Source: an uncultured Ruminococcus sp.
Lineage (GTDB): Bacteria; Bacillota; Clostridia; Lachnospirales; Lachnospiraceae
Reading direction: 5' to 3'
NCBI GenBank assembly: GCA_934359255.1
Contig: CAKRLG010000002.1
Location: forward strand, 158,818 to 222,817
Length of the DNA: 64,000 nt
Shown here: positions 18,301-25,667 of the stretch, piece after piece
Layout of the letters: every line of letters starts with the position of its first letter
Numbering within the stretch: the first letter of the stretch is position 1
The notes under the pieces: generated by a model
The model's database searches: none
Told to the model about the DNA's origin: nothing
The model's input: the letters and a program-made list of their open reading frames with translations, nothing else
Made by a program: the position numbers and the translations under genes

Positions 18301-18722
18301 ATGAGACGGATATCGATGCAGTCAATAAAGGCCTGGAAGAGGAAAAAATGGTATATGCAGGGGCAGCCGATGATCTGAAATTCCGGGAACTGGTAAAGAA
18401 TAAGATTGATTTTGCAATCGTTTCTTCCGAGGTTCTGCCGGGAAGCAAAACAGCAGAAGATGCCAAAGAAAAAGACAGCGATACAGACAGCAAAAAAACA
18501 GCGGACAGTTCCGATGAAAATGAGGAAGAAGCAGTGCTGGATCAGCTGGCAGACAATTTTGCAACCCTTGGTATTCCTATGCTGATCGACCGATCTGCCG
18601 ATGAAGAATCCGATCTGGGTAAAGCAGAGTGGCTGAAAGTATATGGCGCATTCTTCGGATGCAGCGACAAGACAGATAAACTGTATGCCAAAGCAGTTAA
18701 AGCTGCCAAAAGCAAAAAATAA
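15333..18722 (+). CDS. Large secreted multidomain protein of the cobamide locus, with a partial substrate-binding lobe
   Basis: An 1129-residue protein. Residues 1-28 are a signal peptide (cleavage likely after TFA or TFAA), followed by a Glu/Ala/Pro-rich linker to about 115. Five beta-rich domains follow: about 118-210; 253-358 and 368-471 (closely similar, each with KSQVIKEDGTEFKMFK, IPxVLGKxDGTWF and KYQL); 508-622 (DGVYTTTTSTGAEMFR, RWYDRSITV); and 683-786 (DGVYTPDKFTWSGGTGKVSI). Pro/Thr/Ser linkers separate them. From about 804 the sequence parallels the N-terminal lobe of the next gene: APDIIGLKYKSETKLDYANYF against APDVAGLTCQGKLKLEYADCF, and MLIDRSADEESDLGKAEWLKVYGAFF against VFIDRSSYETHPLGRTEWIKLYGAMM. 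Two charged insertions (about 850-928 and 1039-1067) interrupt it, and the second lobe is absent. No LPXTG or lipobox is present. ATG 15333 is chosen (AAAGGAAA before it, signal peptide at start) over the open frame from 15171. Capture of cobamide or contact with the transporter is an inference from the riboswitch and neighbours. Confidence 0.85.
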   Translation: MKGTGKRILSVSLSVMMALGMPSGTFAATPDEAAAGQVSEAEVPAAEPEVTQEVSQQATEEPKTEGNVEKEENEEQKADAKKEQESVTEPTAEPATQPEKVKNNENTNAETNPEKELPDVQVTKAELVETKEECLVTVYTDSDVYDQLYIGKKEDTEKTPVIAGEKDLNGKYKFRFAVSEEKLGSKLQIVPGIKESGAWYTKQDLFCQVPERTQKEDAAKPSEKPAPSEAPSTEPVVSTIPSVPDMASPNTEKSQVIKEDGTEFKMFKVSSFEAKTVRNKIELSLKTKNVSFDKIYFGMNADAEKTSTINGTWTETEQEWQFQFNVDRNKSGKAIPIVLGKKDGTWFSKYQLYLTIPEEVMDSPNVTKSQVIKEDGTEFKMFKISSAEVKSTENTMELTVKTANSSFDKLYFGWNEDTEKNPTVNGTLTGKEWTFHFSVDKKKAGKAIPVVLGKPDGTWFNKYQLFLTIPEVKNNGETEVPTTPVTPTKPVPSTTPSQSTRPAGVPADGVYTTTTSTGAEMFRVVETILTVKNRKMSAEITLSGTGYDYLYMGTAAEAAGNQSQWIGFKDEEKSYIENGEEKTGRSYIIPISTLDTPIAMASHSVKRDRWYDRSITVSSKNLKKLSSDEAGSNGGVNTNPAPTSDPTPTKDSVKDKTPAEESKSESDTSGSTSQVNSKTKLKDGVYTPDKFTWSGGTGKVSITCDKVTIKNGQALATIAFSSSAYQYVKANGKKYFPTHTGGKSIFVIPVELNKNNKIIGMTTKMSTAHEIEYSIMVYLAAADGDGSGAAAGDGNGTNFGSKDKLDEKAPDIIGLKYKSETKLDYANYFKIYHYDDDITLLEIDLSKDTDKDPEKLEKDAQDKDTVDTDNKKDTKKTSKSGKKKVAKITIKRNDEEKKTADTQSVAYNDEGEAAVQTQEEITADLYKAKVVKYLIVPEDSDAELPVGIEKEMIVVKLPIKHAYVDSEESIDTLETLKLLKKVKAVGFDQDETDIDAVNKGLEEEKMVYAGAADDLKFRELVKNKIDFAIVSSEVLPGSKTAEDAKEKDSDTDSKKTADSSDENEEEAVLDQLADNFATLGIPMLIDRSADEESDLGKAEWLKVYGAFFGCSDKTDKLYAKAVKAAKSKK

Positions 18723-18736
18723 GGATTGTCGTATTC

Positions 18737-18759
18737 GTTAACAGATACAGAACAGTTAC
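18737..18759 (+). repeat. Degenerate palindromic repeat, GTAACTGT-type family
   Basis: GTTAACAGATACAGAACAGTTAC keeps the GATAC.GAACAGTTA half of the copy at 25612-25639, with a weakened left arm. It lies in the gap between the first two genes of the cobamide operon. Confidence 0.4.
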
Positions 18760-18786
18760 AGACGAAAAAACAAACGGGGAAAAAGA

Positions 18787-20100
18787 ATGAAGAAAAATAT
18801 TTATCAAAAATGCAGCCGGATGACGGCAGTATTCCTTGCAGCTGCCATGTTGCTTACCGGCTGTGGCGGCAGTGGGGATACCCCAACTGCTTCTGAGAAA
18901 GCAGAGAGTACCACTCAGGAAAGCACGGATACAACGAAAGAAATCGATTCTGCAGACGCAAAAAAAGATACAGAAAAGCAGCAGGATGCAGAACAGAAAG
19001 AGGAATCCGGCGATACAGCTTCTTATCTGACAGATGCATCCGATGCGCCAGATGTGGCAGGGCTTACCTGTCAGGGAAAACTGAAACTGGAGTACGCAGA
19101 TTGTTTTGATGTGTATTATTATGAAGAAGATTATCAGCTCATCGATGTGCATGACAGTGCTCAATACCTTCTGGTGCCTGAAGGAGCAGAGGCTCCCGAT
19201 GGCCTGGACGAGAGCATCATCGTGCTGCAGAAACCATTGGATAAGATTTATCTGGCAGCCAGCTCCACCATGGCTCTTTTTAGAGCTCTGGATTCCCTTG
19301 ACAACATCAAGATGAGTGGAATCGACGCTTCCGGCTGGTATATCGAAGAGGCCAAACAGGCTATGGAAGACGGGAAGATCCAGTTTGCAGGAAAATACAG
19401 CGAGCCGGATTATGAGATGCTGGTGGATCAGGATTGCGATGTGGCTATTGAATCCACTATGATCCTCCACACACCGAAAGTACAGGAGATGATCGAAGAT
19501 CTGGATATTCCGGTATTTATCGATCGTTCCAGTTATGAGACACACCCACTCGGAAGAACGGAATGGATCAAACTTTACGGCGCGATGATGGATAAGGAAG
19601 AAGAGGCCTATAGTTTCTTTGATGAACAGGCCAAAGTAATCGGTGATCTGAAAGACTTTAAAAATACAGAGAAAACTGTGGCATTTTTCTTTGTAAGTAC
19701 CGACGGTTCTATCGTAGTGAGAAGAACCCAGGATTATATTCCAAGCATGATCGAGCTGGCAGGTGGAAGATATGTATTCCAGGATCTGGACAGTGCGGAG
19801 ACAACCAGTGCTTCTGTATCCATGAGCATGGAGGAATTTTATGCAGCCGCAGCAGACGCAGATTATCTGGTATACAATGCCACGATTGACAATCCCATCC
19901 AGTCTGTAGACGAACTGGTTGCAAAGAACGAATTGTTTGAAGACTTCAAAGCTGTTCAGGAAGGCAATGTATGGTGCGTAGGAAAATATATGTATCAGGC
20001 AACGGATATCGTTGGCCAGCTGATCACAGATTTTCATCTGATGTTAACCGACGGAGATGAGAAAGACATGACATTCCTTACTAAAGTAAGTGATAAGTAA
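18787..20100 (+). CDS. btuF: Cobamide/iron-complex-type ABC transporter substrate-binding lipoprotein
   Basis: A 437-residue lipoprotein with a lipobox LLTGC (Cys26 is the lipidated residue) and a Ser/Thr/Glu-rich spacer to about residue 78. A class III periplasmic binding fold follows, with two lobes joined by a long helix. The first lobe (about 80-270) includes APDVAGL and IDRSSYETHPLGRTEWIKLYG; the second (about 290-430) includes VAFFFVSTDGSIVVRRTQDYIPSMIELAGG. The riboswitch and the following FecCD permease and ATPase make cobamide the likely ligand, though the family also binds haem and siderophores. It starts at ATG 18787 behind GGGGA. Confidence 0.82.
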   Translation: MKKNIYQKCSRMTAVFLAAAMLLTGCGGSGDTPTASEKAESTTQESTDTTKEIDSADAKKDTEKQQDAEQKEESGDTASYLTDASDAPDVAGLTCQGKLKLEYADCFDVYYYEEDYQLIDVHDSAQYLLVPEGAEAPDGLDESIIVLQKPLDKIYLAASSTMALFRALDSLDNIKMSGIDASGWYIEEAKQAMEDGKIQFAGKYSEPDYEMLVDQDCDVAIESTMILHTPKVQEMIEDLDIPVFIDRSSYETHPLGRTEWIKLYGAMMDKEEEAYSFFDEQAKVIGDLKDFKNTEKTVAFFFVSTDGSIVVRRTQDYIPSMIELAGGRYVFQDLDSAETTSASVSMSMEEFYAAAADADYLVYNATIDNPIQSVDELVAKNELFEDFKAVQEGNVWCVGKYMYQATDIVGQLITDFHLMLTDGDEKDMTFLTKVSDK

Positions 20101-20111
20101 CAGGAGAAATC

Positions 20112-21176
20112 ATGAAAAAACGAAAAGAAGCCCTTCAGGGGGCAACTGATTTTCATTATGAAAATTTTCTGCGCAGAAGCCGGTATACATCGGTATTTCT
20201 CATACTGCTGGCGGCATTCTGCGTGATCACTGTGTTGAATATCAATACCGGAAATGTGGATATCTCTATCCCAAAGATCTTAAAGATCATTTTTCTTCGG
20301 GAAGGAAATAAGATGGAATATAACATTATCTGGAAGATCCGTCTGCCAAGAATTCTGATGGCAGCTATCCTTGGGGGCGCACTTTCTCTTTCCGGATTTT
20401 TGCTGCAGACCTTCTTTGAAAATCCCATTGCAGGTCCCTTTGTTCTCGGTATTTCCTCCGGAGCCAAGATGGTGGTAGCTCTGGCGATGATTTATTTTCT
20501 GGGACGGTTTCAGGTGGTATCTTCTTATACGCTGATCATAGCAGCTTTTATCGGTTCTCTGATTGCTACCGGATTCATCCTTTTGGTGTCCAGACGGATC
20601 AATCATATGGCAACCCTGTTAGTAGCAGGTATCATGATCGGTTATATCTGTTCAGCGGTTACGGATTTTGTGGTGACTTTTGCAGAGGACTCAGATATAG
20701 TCAATCTGCACGGATGGAGCCAGGGAAGCTTTTCCGGTATGAACTGGAGTAATGTGAAAGTGGCGGCAGTTGTCATCGGGGTGACGATCCTTATTACATT
20801 TTTCATGTCCAAGCCCATCGGAGCCTATCAGCTGGGAGAAGCCTATGCCCAGAGTATGGGGGTAAATATTCGCTTTTTCAGGATTATGCTGATACTGACT
20901 TCCAGTGTGCTTTCCGCATGTGTGACCGCATTTGCCGGACCGATTTCTTTCGTGGGAATCGCTGTTCCCTATCTGGTAAAGAGAAGTCTGGGAACTTCCC
21001 GGCCACTGATCGTCATTCCGGCCACATTTTTGGGTGGCGGTGTTTTCTGTATGATGTGTGACCTGATCGCACGTATGGCATTCGCACCGCTGGAACTGAA
21101 TATCAGTACCGTGACTTCTATATTTGGTGCGCCGGTGGTTATTTTCATGATGCTGCACCGGAAGAAAGGAAACTGA
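20112..21176 (+). CDS. btuC: FecCD-family (BtuC-like) ABC transporter permease
   Basis: A 354-residue integral membrane protein with about ten transmembrane helices after a 35-residue basic N-terminus. Family signatures are LPRILMAAILGGALSLSG, NPIAGPFVLGISSGA, LVAGIMIGYICSA, FAGPISFVGIAVPYLVK and the final GAPVVIFMMLHRK. It forms the channel for the substrate delivered by the preceding lipoprotein. It starts 11 bases after that gene and is followed by the ATPase one base after its stop. Confidence 0.88.
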   Translation: MKKRKEALQGATDFHYENFLRRSRYTSVFLILLAAFCVITVLNINTGNVDISIPKILKIIFLREGNKMEYNIIWKIRLPRILMAAILGGALSLSGFLLQTFFENPIAGPFVLGISSGAKMVVALAMIYFLGRFQVVSSYTLIIAAFIGSLIATGFILLVSRRINHMATLLVAGIMIGYICSAVTDFVVTFAEDSDIVNLHGWSQGSFSGMNWSNVKVAAVVIGVTILITFFMSKPIGAYQLGEAYAQSMGVNIRFFRIMLILTSSVLSACVTAFAGPISFVGIAVPYLVKRSLGTSRPLIVIPATFLGGGVFCMMCDLIARMAFAPLELNISTVTSIFGAPVVIFMMLHRKKGN

Positions 21177-21177
21177 C

Positions 21178-22263
21178 ATGGGGGAGTATTATTTTCATCT
21201 GGATCAGCTGACGGTGGGATACAACGGAAAGCCTCTGATCGACCGGATTCAGGTAGGTATCCATAAAGGAGAAATTGTCACACTGATCGGACCAAACGGA
21301 TCCGGAAAATCAACAATTTTAAAGAGCATTACCCGACAGCTGAAGATACTTGGCGGAAAGGTTCTGTATGAACAAAATGATCTGCACAAGCTTTCTTACA
21401 AAGAACTTTCCACCAGGATGGCAGTAGTTCTGACAGAGCGCATGCGGCCGGAGCTGATGACCTGTCATGATATCGTGGCAACCGGTCGTTACCCTTATAC
21501 GGGACGGCTTGGCATCTTGAGCCGGGAAGATGAGGATAAAGTAGATGAGGCCATGAAGATCGTTCATGCGGAAGAACTGGGAAGCCGGGATTTTAATGCC
21601 ATCAGTGACGGGCAGCGTCAGAGAGTCCTGCTGGCAAGAGCTATCTGCCAGGAACCGGAGATCATCGTGCTGGATGAGCCTACCTCTTTTCTGGATATCC
21701 GTCATAAGCTGGAACTGCTATCTATTCTCCGCTCGATGGCAAAAGAAAAGGGTATAACCGTGATCATGTCTCTCCATGAGATCGATCTGGCCCAGAAGAT
21801 TGCAGATCAGATTCTTTGTGTAAAAGGAGATCATGTCTGCTATTACGGAACCCCGGAGCAGATCTTTGAAGAACAGACCATCCGGGAATTATATGGAATC
21901 GAAAATGGATTCTATGATCCCAGATTTGGCAGCATTGAGCTTCCAAAGGTTGATGGAGAGCCGGAGGTCTTCGTGATCGCCGGATGCGGAAGGGGAATAC
22001 CCATCTACAGAAAACTGCAAAAGGATAACATTCCTTTTGCAACAGGTATCCTGTACACCAACGATGTGGACTACCAGTTAGCCCGCCTTCTGGCCACTGA
22101 GGTGATCACAGAGGAACCTTTTTGCCAGATCACCCAGGAGCATCTGCAGAAAGCAATGCAGGTCATGGAAAAATGCAAAAAAGTGATCTGTACCGATGTT
22201 CCCATCGGAGAATGCAACAAAGGGCTGGAGGAATTGGTCCTGGCTGCAAAAAAAAGAATGTAA
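21178..22263 (+). CDS. btuD: ABC transporter ATP-binding protein (BtuD/FecE-like) with C-terminal extension
   Basis: A 361-residue ATPase. Walker A is GPNGSGKST (about residues 40-48), the signature is a degenerate ISDGQRQRVLLARA (LSGGQ becomes ISDGQ), Walker B is IIVLDEPTSFLDI, and the switch His is in MSLHEIDLA. About 255 residues make the normal FecE-type domain. A further 100 residues (VFVIAGCGRGIPIYRKLQKD ... ATEVITEEPF ... VICTDVPIGECNKGLEEL) form an extra alpha/beta domain not found in E. coli BtuD. I cannot name this domain; a regulatory or ligand-sensing role is only a guess. Last gene of the riboswitch operon. Confidence 0.85.
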   Translation: MGEYYFHLDQLTVGYNGKPLIDRIQVGIHKGEIVTLIGPNGSGKSTILKSITRQLKILGGKVLYEQNDLHKLSYKELSTRMAVVLTERMRPELMTCHDIVATGRYPYTGRLGILSREDEDKVDEAMKIVHAEELGSRDFNAISDGQRQRVLLARAICQEPEIIVLDEPTSFLDIRHKLELLSILRSMAKEKGITVIMSLHEIDLAQKIADQILCVKGDHVCYYGTPEQIFEEQTIRELYGIENGFYDPRFGSIELPKVDGEPEVFVIAGCGRGIPIYRKLQKDNIPFATGILYTNDVDYQLARLLATEVITEEPFCQITQEHLQKAMQVMEKCKKVICTDVPIGECNKGLEELVLAAKKRM

Positions 22264-22277
22264 GAGAAGAAAACTAA

Positions 22278-22317
22278 GAAAGATCCTGATGAAATCTATT
22301 TTCACCGGGGTCTTTTT
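22278..22317 (+). terminator. Probable terminator of the cobamide operon
   Basis: AAAGATCC and GGGTCTTT arms with TGA/TCA extensions are followed by TTTTGTTTT. Located 15 bases after the last gene. Confidence 0.5.
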
Positions 22318-22395
22318 GTTTTCGGGTGCCTGTATGACTTGTGATACATATAGAAGATACGGTATAATGTATATACTTAAGGTAACTTTGTGACG
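22318..22395. other. Intergenic, no gene
   Basis: No gene seen. TACGGTATAATG (22359-22370) resembles a -10 region, but its target is unclear because the repeat element follows. Confidence 0.35.
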
Positions 22396-22559
22396 TAGAG
22401 CGTGTCTGAAAAATCATTTCCGCAATCTGCAAGCCCCACTTTGCGGTATATTTTACCCTCATTCGGTTGCCGTAGCCCGCTACGCCGCCCTCATTCGGAT
22501 AAAATCTCCCACAAACTGTGACTCGCAGCTCACGAAAAGCCTTTTTCAGACACGCTCTA
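22396..22559. repeat. 164-bp element with 18-bp terminal inverted repeats (MITE-like)
   Basis: The termini are TAGAGCGTGTCTGAAAAA and its exact reverse complement. The interior has no gene but contains CCCTCATTCGG twice. TA at each end is consistent with the TA target duplication of IS630/Tc1-type elements. Single ends recur at 11422-11439, 31806-31820 (partial) and 63909-63943 in this window. Confidence 0.75.
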
Positions 22560-22633
22560 GAGCAATTGCAATTCAGTAATTAAGCAAGGGCAATAGTCCT
22601 TAGCATTATCAGGAGAGGAATTCTACAAATCAG

Positions 22634-24316
22634 ATGAACGAAAAAACAGAAAAAATCAAAAAAATCCGGAATCTGCTCCTTGCCGGTGGTTGTGTAATCA
22701 CTGCCATAATATGCCGTCATCTTCCAACAAACAGAGAATCGGGTTGGCTGGCCTTTTTTCAGCTGACGAGGGCATACCTGTATATCACCTTATATTGTGT
22801 CTGGGGAATTTCCCTTCAGCGAAGGATCGTCAACAGGACAGCACGAAGATGCCTGTGTGGGATCGCATCCCTTATGATCTTCTGGTTTGTCATCCGTACA
22901 CTGAAATACGATGTATTTTATGAACCGGTATTACGGCGTTACAGCTGGTATGGTTATTATATTCCGCTGTTATCTATTCCCTCCCTCAGTGTGATCGCGG
23001 CATTGAAGATGAGAGAAAGTGAAAATCAAAAGAAGCGACAATGGACCGGTATTTTTCTGGTGATCACAGTGTGCATGATCCTGCTTGTTATGACCAACGA
23101 TCTGCATCAGCTTGTCTTCCGTTTTCAGACAGAAAAACCATGGACAGATGATGATTACCTTTATGGTCCCGGATTTGTGCTTTGTATGGCATGGATCGTT
23201 ATCGGTTTTCTTACCATGCTGGGCATATTGATTGCAAAATGCAGAAATCCGGGAAAAAAGAAGGTATGGCTTCCCTTTGTCCCTTTAGGACTGTTTTTTG
23301 TCTGGTGCATCGCCAATATATTCCGTGTCCCGTATCTGAAGATCATTGCGGGAGATATGGCGGCGGCCTGTTGTCTTTTGATCGCCGCCCTTTTTGAAAG
23401 CTGTATCCAGTGCGGTCTGATTCTGGTAAATAACCGATACGGAGAATTGTTTCAGGCTTCCAGAGGAATCAATGCACAGATCAGTGACCGGAATCTGAAC
23501 ATCCGTTATACAACCGGTGACGGAATCGAGCTTGATAAAGAAGAGATGAAAGAAGCACTGGAGAATCCGGGAAATGAAAAAGAAGGGATCCGTCTGAACA
23601 GTATTCCCATCAATGGAGGGTATGCTTTCTGGATCGAAGATATCCGTCAGCATCGAGCTGCTTATGAAAGTCTCTATGAGCTTCGCGAAGAACTGAGGGA
23701 TCGAAATCAGCTTTTGAAAATGGAATATCAAAAAGAAAAAGAAAGAAAACAGGCGGAAGAAAAGAACCGGCTTTACGATCTGATGCAAAAGCAGACGGCA
23801 GAACAATTTCAGCAGATCGCCGGATATGTGGATCGACTGGAACAGTGTGAAGATCAAAGGGAATATCACAGGCTTCTCGGGAAGATTCTGATCCTTGGGT
23901 CTTACCTGAAAAGAAGGAAGAATCTGACACTTTCTGCACTGGAAGGAAAGGAATTAAAGGAAGAAGAACTGATCCAGAGCCTGCGGGAATCCTGCAGTAA
24001 TCTGGTCTTTTGTGAGATTCACGGACAGTATTATATAGAGACCGGCAAAGAGAGATTACCTGCGGAACTTGTTTTGAAAGCTTATGATTTCTTTGAACAG
24101 ATCGTAGAATTGCTCCTGGAACAGGGAGGTTCCTTTTTCTATCGTCTGACACAGATGGATGGAGTCCTTCGAATCTCGGTGAATCTGGAGGGAGATTGTC
24201 AGACGGAGAGTCTGCAAGAAAAATATCCTTTGTTACATATGGAGCAGGAAGAAGAGAAAGAATGGTTTCTGGCTTTACAACTGTCAGAGAAAGGAGGCAG
24301 CAATGAAATCCTTTGA
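22634..24316 (+). CDS. Membrane sensor with histidine-kinase-like C-terminus, probably degenerate
   Basis: A 560-residue protein. About seven to eight hydrophobic segments span residues 10-265, like the 7TM N-terminal region of some Lachnospiraceae histidine kinases. A small domain (about 275-345) ends GGYAFWIEDIRQHRAAYESL, which resembles the end of a PAS-like domain. A long coiled coil (about 345-425) and a weakly kinase-like region follow. I see no phosphoacceptor His motif, N-box or G-box, so it is probably catalytically inactive. Its end overlaps the next kinase by 14 bases, implying they work as a pair. It starts at ATG 22634, with AGGAGAGG 16 bases away, rather distant. Confidence 0.72.
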   Translation: MNEKTEKIKKIRNLLLAGGCVITAIICRHLPTNRESGWLAFFQLTRAYLYITLYCVWGISLQRRIVNRTARRCLCGIASLMIFWFVIRTLKYDVFYEPVLRRYSWYGYYIPLLSIPSLSVIAALKMRESENQKKRQWTGIFLVITVCMILLVMTNDLHQLVFRFQTEKPWTDDDYLYGPGFVLCMAWIVIGFLTMLGILIAKCRNPGKKKVWLPFVPLGLFFVWCIANIFRVPYLKIIAGDMAAACCLLIAALFESCIQCGLILVNNRYGELFQASRGINAQISDRNLNIRYTTGDGIELDKEEMKEALENPGNEKEGIRLNSIPINGGYAFWIEDIRQHRAAYESLYELREELRDRNQLLKMEYQKEKERKQAEEKNRLYDLMQKQTAEQFQQIAGYVDRLEQCEDQREYHRLLGKILILGSYLKRRKNLTLSALEGKELKEEELIQSLRESCSNLVFCEIHGQYYIETGKERLPAELVLKAYDFFEQIVELLLEQGGSFFYRLTQMDGVLRISVNLEGDCQTESLQEKYPLLHMEQEEEKEWFLALQLSEKGGSNEIL

Positions 24317-25649
24317 AACATCTGTTATGTTTGTCCAGGAAATGATTCTGGTTGCTCTTTTTCTTCTGATTCTGGTGGAGATCCGGCTGTTGTGTATCCA
24401 GCATTCCAGAAAGAGGAAAGCAGAGGTTATGGCTGTCAATTTTCTTTTGCTGCTTGTCACATACGGAATTCTTACGGATCTGCTGAGTGATTATCTGGCC
24501 ATATGGGAGGGGAAAAACAGGCTTCTCCATCTTGCGGCCCGTTGGCCTGCAGGGTTTCTTTTTTTCCTCATTTTGGCAGATACCTGTTATCTGATCCGCC
24601 GTATTCAGCGAGAAGAGGAAAAATACAAAAAAGAGTTGTCCGTATACTCTATCAAACAGACCCTGGATCATCTGAAATGCGGAATCTGCTTTTGTGATGA
24701 CATCGGGCAGATTGTGTTGTGTAATGAGAAAATGTACCAGTTGGGTTATATGATCACCGGAGAGAATCTGCAAAGCTATCTGCTTTTAAAAGAAGCACTG
24801 GAGGCAAAGCAATATTCCAACGGAATCTCAAAGGTAGGGAAAAAGAAAAATCTGTATTATTTTCCAAATGGTACGGTATGGGATTTCCGCCAGGAAAAAC
24901 TGGAGGATCCCGACTTGCAAGGTTATATGCAGGTGTTGGCGTTGGATGTGACCAATCTTTATTTTAACAGTGAGAAGATTCGAAAAAGCAATGAAGAACT
25001 TCTGCGGCTGAATAAAGAAATAAGAAAAATGTATGAATGCATCGATGATCAGATCAGGGAAGAGGAAACTCTGGCTATGAAGATCCGCATTCATGACAGC
25101 TTTGGACGAAGTCTGCTGGCAGTCCGGCAGCTTCTGGAAGAGGAAGCGGAACCGGAGAAAATGAAAGGGCAGTTAAAGACTATAAGGCAGACGGCACAGA
25201 TTTTGCTGGGAAATATGGAGGAAGTACAGGACGAGAATAAAGAGTCCATCACAGAAAAGGCAGAGAAGCTGGGGATCACTGTATTTGTCACCGGAAGCAT
25301 GCCGGAGGAAGAATATCAGAAGTTGTTGATCGATCAGGCGATTATGGAATGTATGACAAACTGCGCAAGGCATGCCGGTGGAACCAGGGTGTTTGTAAAA
25401 ATCACAAACAATAAGCAGCTTTGTAAGGTACGGATCACCAACAATGGAAAGAAACCCGCAGAAGGATCTCAAGAGGGCGGAGGACTGACATCTCTTAGAA
25501 AAACAGTGGAGCGGGAAGGAGGAAAGATGCAGGTTACCTTTTGCCCGGAATTTGAACTGATTCTGTTACTGACCCATGAAAAAAGACAGATAGATCAAAA
25601 ACTCAGAGAAAGTAACTGTAAGGATACTGAACAGTTAACAGAAGAATAA
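24303..25649 (+). CDS. Sensor histidine kinase
   Basis: A 448-residue kinase with three hydrophobic segments near the N-terminus (about 10-30, 42-62, 78-98). A PAS-like region follows (about 115-225: LDHLKCGICFCDDIGQIVLC). A coiled coil leads to RIHDSFGRSLLAVRQLL, where His is the likely phosphoacceptor. The ATPase domain has an N-box MECMTNCARHAGG and a G-box GGGLTSLRKTVEREGG. The last 14 or so codons (SNCKDTEQLTEE and stop) are made of a palindromic repeat (25612-25639), so the natural C-terminus was probably near HEKRQ. The response regulator follows 18 bases later. Confidence 0.85.
   Translation: MKSFETSVMFVQEMILVALFLLILVEIRLLCIQHSRKRKAEVMAVNFLLLLVTYGILTDLLSDYLAIWEGKNRLLHLAARWPAGFLFFLILADTCYLIRRIQREEEKYKKELSVYSIKQTLDHLKCGICFCDDIGQIVLCNEKMYQLGYMITGENLQSYLLLKEALEAKQYSNGISKVGKKKNLYYFPNGTVWDFRQEKLEDPDLQGYMQVLALDVTNLYFNSEKIRKSNEELLRLNKEIRKMYECIDDQIREEETLAMKIRIHDSFGRSLLAVRQLLEEEAEPEKMKGQLKTIRQTAQILLGNMEEVQDENKESITEKAEKLGITVFVTGSMPEEEYQKLLIDQAIMECMTNCARHAGGTRVFVKITNNKQLCKVRITNNGKKPAEGSQEGGGLTSLRKTVEREGGKMQVTFCPEFELILLLTHEKRQIDQKLRESNCKDTEQLTEE
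25612..25639 (+). repeat. Palindromic repeat copy inside the 3' end of the kinase gene
   Basis: GTAACTGT, a 10-base centre AAGGATACTG, and AACAGTTAC match the copy at 26406-26434 closely. It lies in the coding frame and supplies the last residues of the kinase. Confidence 0.8.
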
Positions 25650-25667
25650 AAAGGGAAGTGATAAAAA

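Noticed and set aside
18697..20037. A 446-codon minus-strand frame opposite the substrate-binding lipoprotein.
   Set aside because: The plus-strand gene has a signal peptide, lipobox and family motifs; the opposite frame has none and is rich in Cys, His and Phe, typical of an antisense shadow.
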